This document shows, piece after piece, positions 4,749 to 7,988 of a stretch of 7,988 bases of DNA (positions within the stretch are counted from its first letter, which is position 1; every line of letters begins with the position of its first letter). Position numbers and translations under genes: made by a program. This stretch comes from an uncultured bacterium. Lineage in GTDB: Bacteria; Bdellovibrionota_C; UBA2361; SZUA-149; CALKYB01. The notes under the pieces were generated by a model that was not told the origin of the DNA, searched no databases, and saw nothing but the letters and a program-made list of their open reading frames with translations. The stretch lies in the NCBI GenBank assembly GCA_938003565.1, contig CALKYB010000026.1:1-7988 (forward strand), given 5' to 3'.

Positions 4749-5924
4749 TTAGTTCTCTAATGTTAGATTGAACTCTCTTCTACTCTCAGCTTTCTCACTT
4801 CCGGTTTCTTCTTCCGCGGCGAATGAGCTTGTGGTTTTCATAGCTGATTCTTGGTTGTCCTCAGAGTCACTGAGTTTGATTTTCAACCTTAAATTGTTCG
4901 TGCTGTCAGCATTTCTCAGAGCTTCGTCTAGAGAAATTTTTCCAGACTGATAAAGTTTAAGAAGGTGCATATCGAAAGTTTGCATTCCAATCGCTTCTCC
5001 CTTTACCATCGCTTCTTTAAGCTCAGAGATTTCCGCTTTATGTATGAGGTCCTGTACTCGAGGGCTACCTAAGAGAATCTCAACTGCCGCTACCCGAGAA
5101 CCATCGAGTGTTCTAATGAGCCTTTGAGAAACAATTCCTCGAAGGTTTAGACTTAGCTGCATATAGATCTGTTTATGTCGCTCAGGGGGGAAGAAGTTCA
5201 TTATTCTTTCCATCGCCTGGTTTGCATTGTTAGAGTGAAGTGTGGCGTAGCAAAGGTGGCCAGTCTCGGCAAAGGTAATTGCAGCTTCCATTGTCTCTAA
5301 ATCTCTAATCTCACCAATTAGAATTACATCTGGGGCTTGACGTAAGGTGTTTTTAAGAGCTTGATCAAATGAAGCTGTATCCATCCCGACTTCGCGCTGA
5401 GTAACAATGGACTTTTTGTGTTCATGAACAAATTCAACTGGGTCTTCGATAGTTATGATATGTCCAGCTTGATTTGTATTTCTGTAGTCGATCATTGCTG
5501 CCAAGGAGGTCGACTTACCTGAGCCTGTAGCTCCCACAAATAGAATTAACCCCCTTTTACTCATAGATACATCTTTTAGTTGAGGAGGAAGACTTAGGTC
5601 ATCGAGAGAAGCGATCTTAGCTTTGATTTGTCTAACAACCATTCCAATACAACCACGCTGACGAAAAATGTTTACTCGATATCGTCCTAGAGAAGGGTAA
5701 TATAGTGCTAAATTCATTTCGTTGGTCGTGTCGAACTCTTGTTGCTGCTTGTCGTTCATCACACTCTTACATAGATCATAGGTCTCCTCAGGAGTGAGGC
5801 ACCTGTTACCAGCCGGCCGAACAACGCCGTTTACTCGATAGGCAGGAGGACTATCAACAGTAATATACATATCTGATGCATCATGTTCATTCATGACGGT
5901 GAGTAACTTGGTGATGTCTAACAT
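4749..5924 (-). CDS. pilU: Type IV pilus retraction ATPase PilU
   Basis: This hexameric AAA-like ATPase sits at the cytoplasmic base of the type IV pilus. In known systems it assists PilT in retracting the pilus under load. The 391-residue protein has an N-terminal PAS-like region, Walker A GATGSGKST (131-139), Asp box HIITIEDPVEFVH (155-167), Walker B VILIGEIRD with catalytic E205, and His box TGHLCYATLH (221-230). PilU-specific segments include SKRGLILFVGATGSGKS, LKNTLRQAPDV and GMQTFDMHLLKLY (313-325). Residues 351-391 form an acidic, serine-rich tail of low complexity. ATG 5924 has AGGAAG 5 bases upstream. It follows pilT by 83 bases, the usual pilT-pilU order. The arginine finger and walker sites look intact, so it should be active. 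Confidence 0.93.
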   Translation of the reverse strand: MLDITKLLTVMNEHDASDMYITVDSPPAYRVNGVVRPAGNRCLTPEETYDLCKSVMNDKQQQEFDTTNEMNLALYYPSLGRYRVNIFRQRGCIGMVVRQIKAKIASLDDLSLPPQLKDVSMSKRGLILFVGATGSGKSTSLAAMIDYRNTNQAGHIITIEDPVEFVHEHKKSIVTQREVGMDTASFDQALKNTLRQAPDVILIGEIRDLETMEAAITFAETGHLCYATLHSNNANQAMERIMNFFPPERHKQIYMQLSLNLRGIVSQRLIRTLDGSRVAAVEILLGSPRVQDLIHKAEISELKEAMVKGEAIGMQTFDMHLLKLYQSGKISLDEALRNADSTNNLRLKIKLSDSEDNQESAMKTTSSFAAEEETGSEKAESRREFNLTLEN

Positions 5925-6007
5925 TTGTTCTTCCTATTTTATTCTTTACTTCTCGCCTCAGCTAATTGTTTTTCGTGTATTTCGGTAGTTATGTCGAATC
6001 ATCCCCA

Positions 6008-7060
6008 CTATACTTTCTCAACTACATCGAACATCTTTGGATTTCCAGATTTATCAATCGCAACTTCTCTGGTAATTTTGCCTTGATTGAATAGATCAAT
6101 TAGAGCCATTTCCATCGTGCACATTCCCAGATGTTGGTTCGTTTGCATCATACTTGGAATTTGGTGAATTTTACCTTCCCGAATCAAGTTTTTTACGGCT
6201 GTATTTCCAATCAAAATCTCAAGTGCAGCGGCTCTTCCTCCGCCAATCTTTTTGCAAAGAGTTTGAGTGATAATGGCTTGCAGCGATTCGGCAAGCATCG
6301 CTCGAACCTGACCTTGTTGATTAGCGGGGAATACATCGATAATCCGGTCCATAGTTTTTGGAGCACTGGAGGTATGCAGGGTGGCAAAAACCAAGTGACC
6401 GGTTTCAGCAGCTGTTAGTGCTAGTTGAATAGTTTCTAGGTCTCTAAGCTCACCTACTAAAATAATATCTGGGTCCTCTCGAAGAGCAGCCTTTAGAGCA
6501 TTGTTAAAGCTCATTGTGTGTGGTCCAACTTCTCTTTGGTTTATTAGACATTTCTTTGATTGGTGTACAAACTCGATCGGGTCTTCAATTGTTAAGATAT
6601 GACCATCAGAACGCTCATTGATTTCGTTAATCATTGCAGCTAGCGTAGTTGACTTACCCGAACCAGTAGGTCCAGTAACTAAGATAATACCTTTCTCCTT
6701 TTTTATGATTTCTCCCAGTTGAGGTGGCAGTGATAGCTCCTCCATCGTTTTAATCTCAGTTGGAATTACTCTGAAAACCGCACCAATACCTCGGTTCTGC
6801 ATAAATATATTCACACGGAATCTAGCGATACTGCCTAGTTCAATAGAAAAGTCGATATCGTTTTTCTCTTCAAATAGAGCACGTTGAGTGTCATTCATTA
6901 TATCGTAAATTCCATCCCTAGTTTGTTCAGGGGTTAGTGCTGGAACTTTTGTTCGCTTCATTGAGCCGTCAACACGTACGATAGGTGGTTGACCAGATGA
7001 AATATGAAGGTCAGAACCTCCTTGCTCAACGCAGAATTCTAGTAGTTTTGAAATATCCAT
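6008..7060 (-). CDS. pilT: Type IV pilus twitching motility ATPase PilT
   Basis: PilT is the main motor that depolymerises type IV pili, pulling pilin subunits back into the inner membrane to drive twitching and DNA uptake. The 350-residue length is typical. Motifs are SDLHISSGQPP (16-26), Walker A GPTGSGKST (130-138), Asp box HILTIEDPIEFVH (154-166), Walker B DPDIILVGELRD (196-207, E204) and His box TGHLVFATLHT (220-230). The C-terminal PilT signature AIRNLIRE is present as AVKNLIREGK (288-297), which separates it from assembly ATPases. ATG 7060 fits the family N-terminus, but the upstream bases (AACACAGCAAATTTTAAAAT) contain no Shine-Dalgarno sequence. It heads the minus-strand block and is divergent from mfd. 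Confidence 0.96.
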   Translation of the reverse strand: MDISKLLEFCVEQGGSDLHISSGQPPIVRVDGSMKRTKVPALTPEQTRDGIYDIMNDTQRALFEEKNDIDFSIELGSIARFRVNIFMQNRGIGAVFRVIPTEIKTMEELSLPPQLGEIIKKEKGIILVTGPTGSGKSTTLAAMINEINERSDGHILTIEDPIEFVHQSKKCLINQREVGPHTMSFNNALKAALREDPDIILVGELRDLETIQLALTAAETGHLVFATLHTSSAPKTMDRIIDVFPANQQGQVRAMLAESLQAIITQTLCKKIGGGRAAALEILIGNTAVKNLIREGKIHQIPSMMQTNQHLGMCTMEMALIDLFNQGKITREVAIDKSGNPKMFDVVEKV

Positions 7061-7338
7061 ATTTTAAAATTTGCTGTGTTTAACTTCCATTAAAAACTAA
7101 GTGTGTGAGTAAGATAGTCTAATTTTCGTAGATTTTTCCTTTCCTTCACCCAATATTCTCGGAACTTCTCCTATGAGTGTTGTCGATAGATGTGGGGGAA
7201 ACCTTGAATACTCTTCTAGTCAAGTTGGCTCTAGTCGCTAACTATCTGATATTCCAGATCTTAATGTAGGTTAGTCTTGGCCTCGTTTCTCTGAGATTTG
7301 GATGATTTCGGATGTCTGGGTAAACAGGGGTGCACTTT

Positions 7339-7344
7339 TATAAT
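7339..7344 (+). promoter_or_regulatory. Perfect -10 hexamer upstream of mfd
   Basis: TATAAT matches the -10 consensus fully, but the sequence 16-18 bases upstream (CTGGGT region) does not resemble a -35. If used, the start would be near 7351, giving either an mfd leader of about 250 bases or a separate short RNA ending around the T-run at 7528-7535. Confidence 0.25.
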
Positions 7345-7550
7345 CCACCGTATTAGCTAGAACCTCTTCTTCAGAGGACTGCCGTTTTATTAACCTCGAC
7401 TCTAGGCCAACTATTTAGCGGTGGCATTTAGTCTGAGCAGGGATGGAGCTTTAAAATGGTTCAATTTTATTTAAGTCACTAACCTTTTGGATGACTAGTT
7501 GGAGAGGTTACTTCGATGTGATACTGATTTTTTTTAGTTAGTCCGTACAG

Positions 7551-7567
7551 TCCGAAGGGTTTTCGGA
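7551..7567 (+). repeat. Hairpin in the mfd leader
   Basis: TCCGAA (7551-7556) and TTCGGA (7562-7567) form a perfect 6-bp stem around GGGTT, ending 36 bases before the mfd start. No T-run follows, so it is more likely a leader hairpin or binding site than a terminator. Confidence 0.45.
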
Positions 7568-7603
7568 GTAGCACTTAGGATTCTTAGGTAACTCATCGTT
7601 CAT

Positions 7604-7988
7604 ATGAAAAAATATCAAGCTAGCTCTATCTCTGCTTTTGCTTCGACTCTGGCGAGCGCCCGGTTGGGTCGTGCTGTGCAGATTGAGGGTGGTGGGTCAA
7701 TTGAAGCTAGTAGGTTTTTTGGCAAACTTTTAGTCATTGTACCAAATACCAGGATTGCAGAGTCCTTGGTTAGAGATTTGAAATTTTATTTAAGATCCTC
7801 CAATGCCAAGGACTGCTCTAACGCAGTTTACCACTTTCCTGAATGGGATCTTCTTCCTTTTGAGCCAGTTTCGCCTTCAGCTGAAACTAGTTCTGCCCGT
7901 ATTGAAACTCTATCTGCAATTGAGGAGAAGGACTCTCTTGTCGTAGTGGCTTCCGTAGTTTCTTGCGTTCAAAGTTTAATTTCAAAAG
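7604..7988 (+). CDS. mfd: Transcription-repair coupling factor Mfd, N-terminal part (runs off the window)
   Basis: Mfd is a large DNA translocase that removes RNA polymerase stalled at DNA damage and recruits UvrA. Only the first 128 residues are present; the whole protein is usually about 1,150. They match the UvrB-like domain 1: a degenerate first motif (GGGSIEASRF, 29-38) where UvrB has a P-loop, LLVIVPNTRIAESLVRDLKF (42-61), FPEWDLLPFEPVSPS (78-92), the invariant arginine region ARIETLSAI (98-106) and VVVASVVSCVQSL (113-125). Lack of a GKT motif here argues for Mfd over UvrB. ATG 7604 follows an in-frame TAA at 7589-7591, so no earlier start is possible. The ribosome-binding sequence is weak (TTAGG about 15 bases upstream). 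Motor and RNA polymerase-binding domains lie outside the window. Confidence 0.85.
   Translation, partial: MKKYQASSISAFASTLASARLGRAVQIEGGGSIEASRFFGKLLVIVPNTRIAESLVRDLKFYLRSSNAKDCSNAVYHFPEWDLLPFEPVSPSAETSSARIETLSAIEEKDSLVVVASVVSCVQSLISK

Larger units (their letters stand above)
7061..7603. other. 543-base non-coding stretch between divergent pilT and mfd
   Basis: I see no convincing gene here. The longest plausible start is a 22-codon frame at 7173-7241 without a good ribosome-binding site. The stretch must contain promoters for both pilT (minus) and mfd (plus). Visible structure includes weak hairpins ATCTG/CAGAT (7244-7248 with 7255-7259) and CCTCT/AGAGG (7363-7367 with 7373-7377), a perfect TATAAT (7339-7344), an inverted pair TAACCT/AGGTTA (7480-7485 with 7505-7510), an eight-T run (7528-7535) and a stronger hairpin at 7551-7567. 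No clear sigma-54 motif was noticed upstream of pilT. Confidence 0.6.

Noticed and set aside
7173..7241. 22-codon plus-strand frame upstream of mfd
   Set aside because: It has no convincing ribosome-binding sequence, is serine-rich and very short, and nothing else supports it.

Overview
The window looks like ordinary chromosomal DNA of a Gram-negative bacterium with type IV pili. It carries a pilT-pilU pair (pilus retraction motors) together with housekeeping genes: folC, rpsT, mazG and the start of mfd. Base composition is moderately AT-rich by eye. Three of the seven main genes appear to start at TTG. The pilT-pilU pair and the protein sequences would suit a proteobacterium or a delta-proteobacterial/Bdellovibrio-like lineage, but I cannot place it further. 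I see no insertion sequence, integrase, CRISPR array, tRNA or rRNA.

Layout. Positions 1-244 hold a hairpin that may terminate an upstream gene, and a weak promoter. folC follows on the plus strand (245-1543). Next comes a 490-base stretch with inverted repeats and a 53-residue predicted single-pass membrane peptide (1796-1957). A RimJ/RimL-type GNAT acetyltransferase follows (2035-2589, plus). It converges on rpsT (ribosomal protein S20, 2607-2873, minus) with only 17 bases between the stop codons. Positions 2874-3254 contain a good -10 box, a 39-codon open frame and a perfect 17-bp inverted repeat with a 27-base loop. The minus-strand block then reads, in transcription order, pilT (7060-6008), pilU (5924-4749), a TerB-like protein (4614-4153) and mazG (4094-3255). 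A 543-base non-coding stretch separates pilT from the divergent mfd, which begins at 7604 and runs off the window.

Function. PilT and PilU would power pilus retraction for twitching. MazG removes non-canonical or surplus nucleoside triphosphates. Mfd couples stalled transcription to excision repair. FolC adds glutamate to folates. S20 is a small-subunit ribosomal protein. The genes are neighbours but do not form one pathway. The four minus-strand genes have gaps of 58-134 bases, so co-transcription is possible but not shown.

I found no convincing undescribed system. The points most worth a second look are the 17-bp inverted repeat and small frame at 3100-3219, the small membrane peptide at 1796-1957, the shared TTGAAATCY start context of three genes, and the structured non-coding DNA upstream of mfd.
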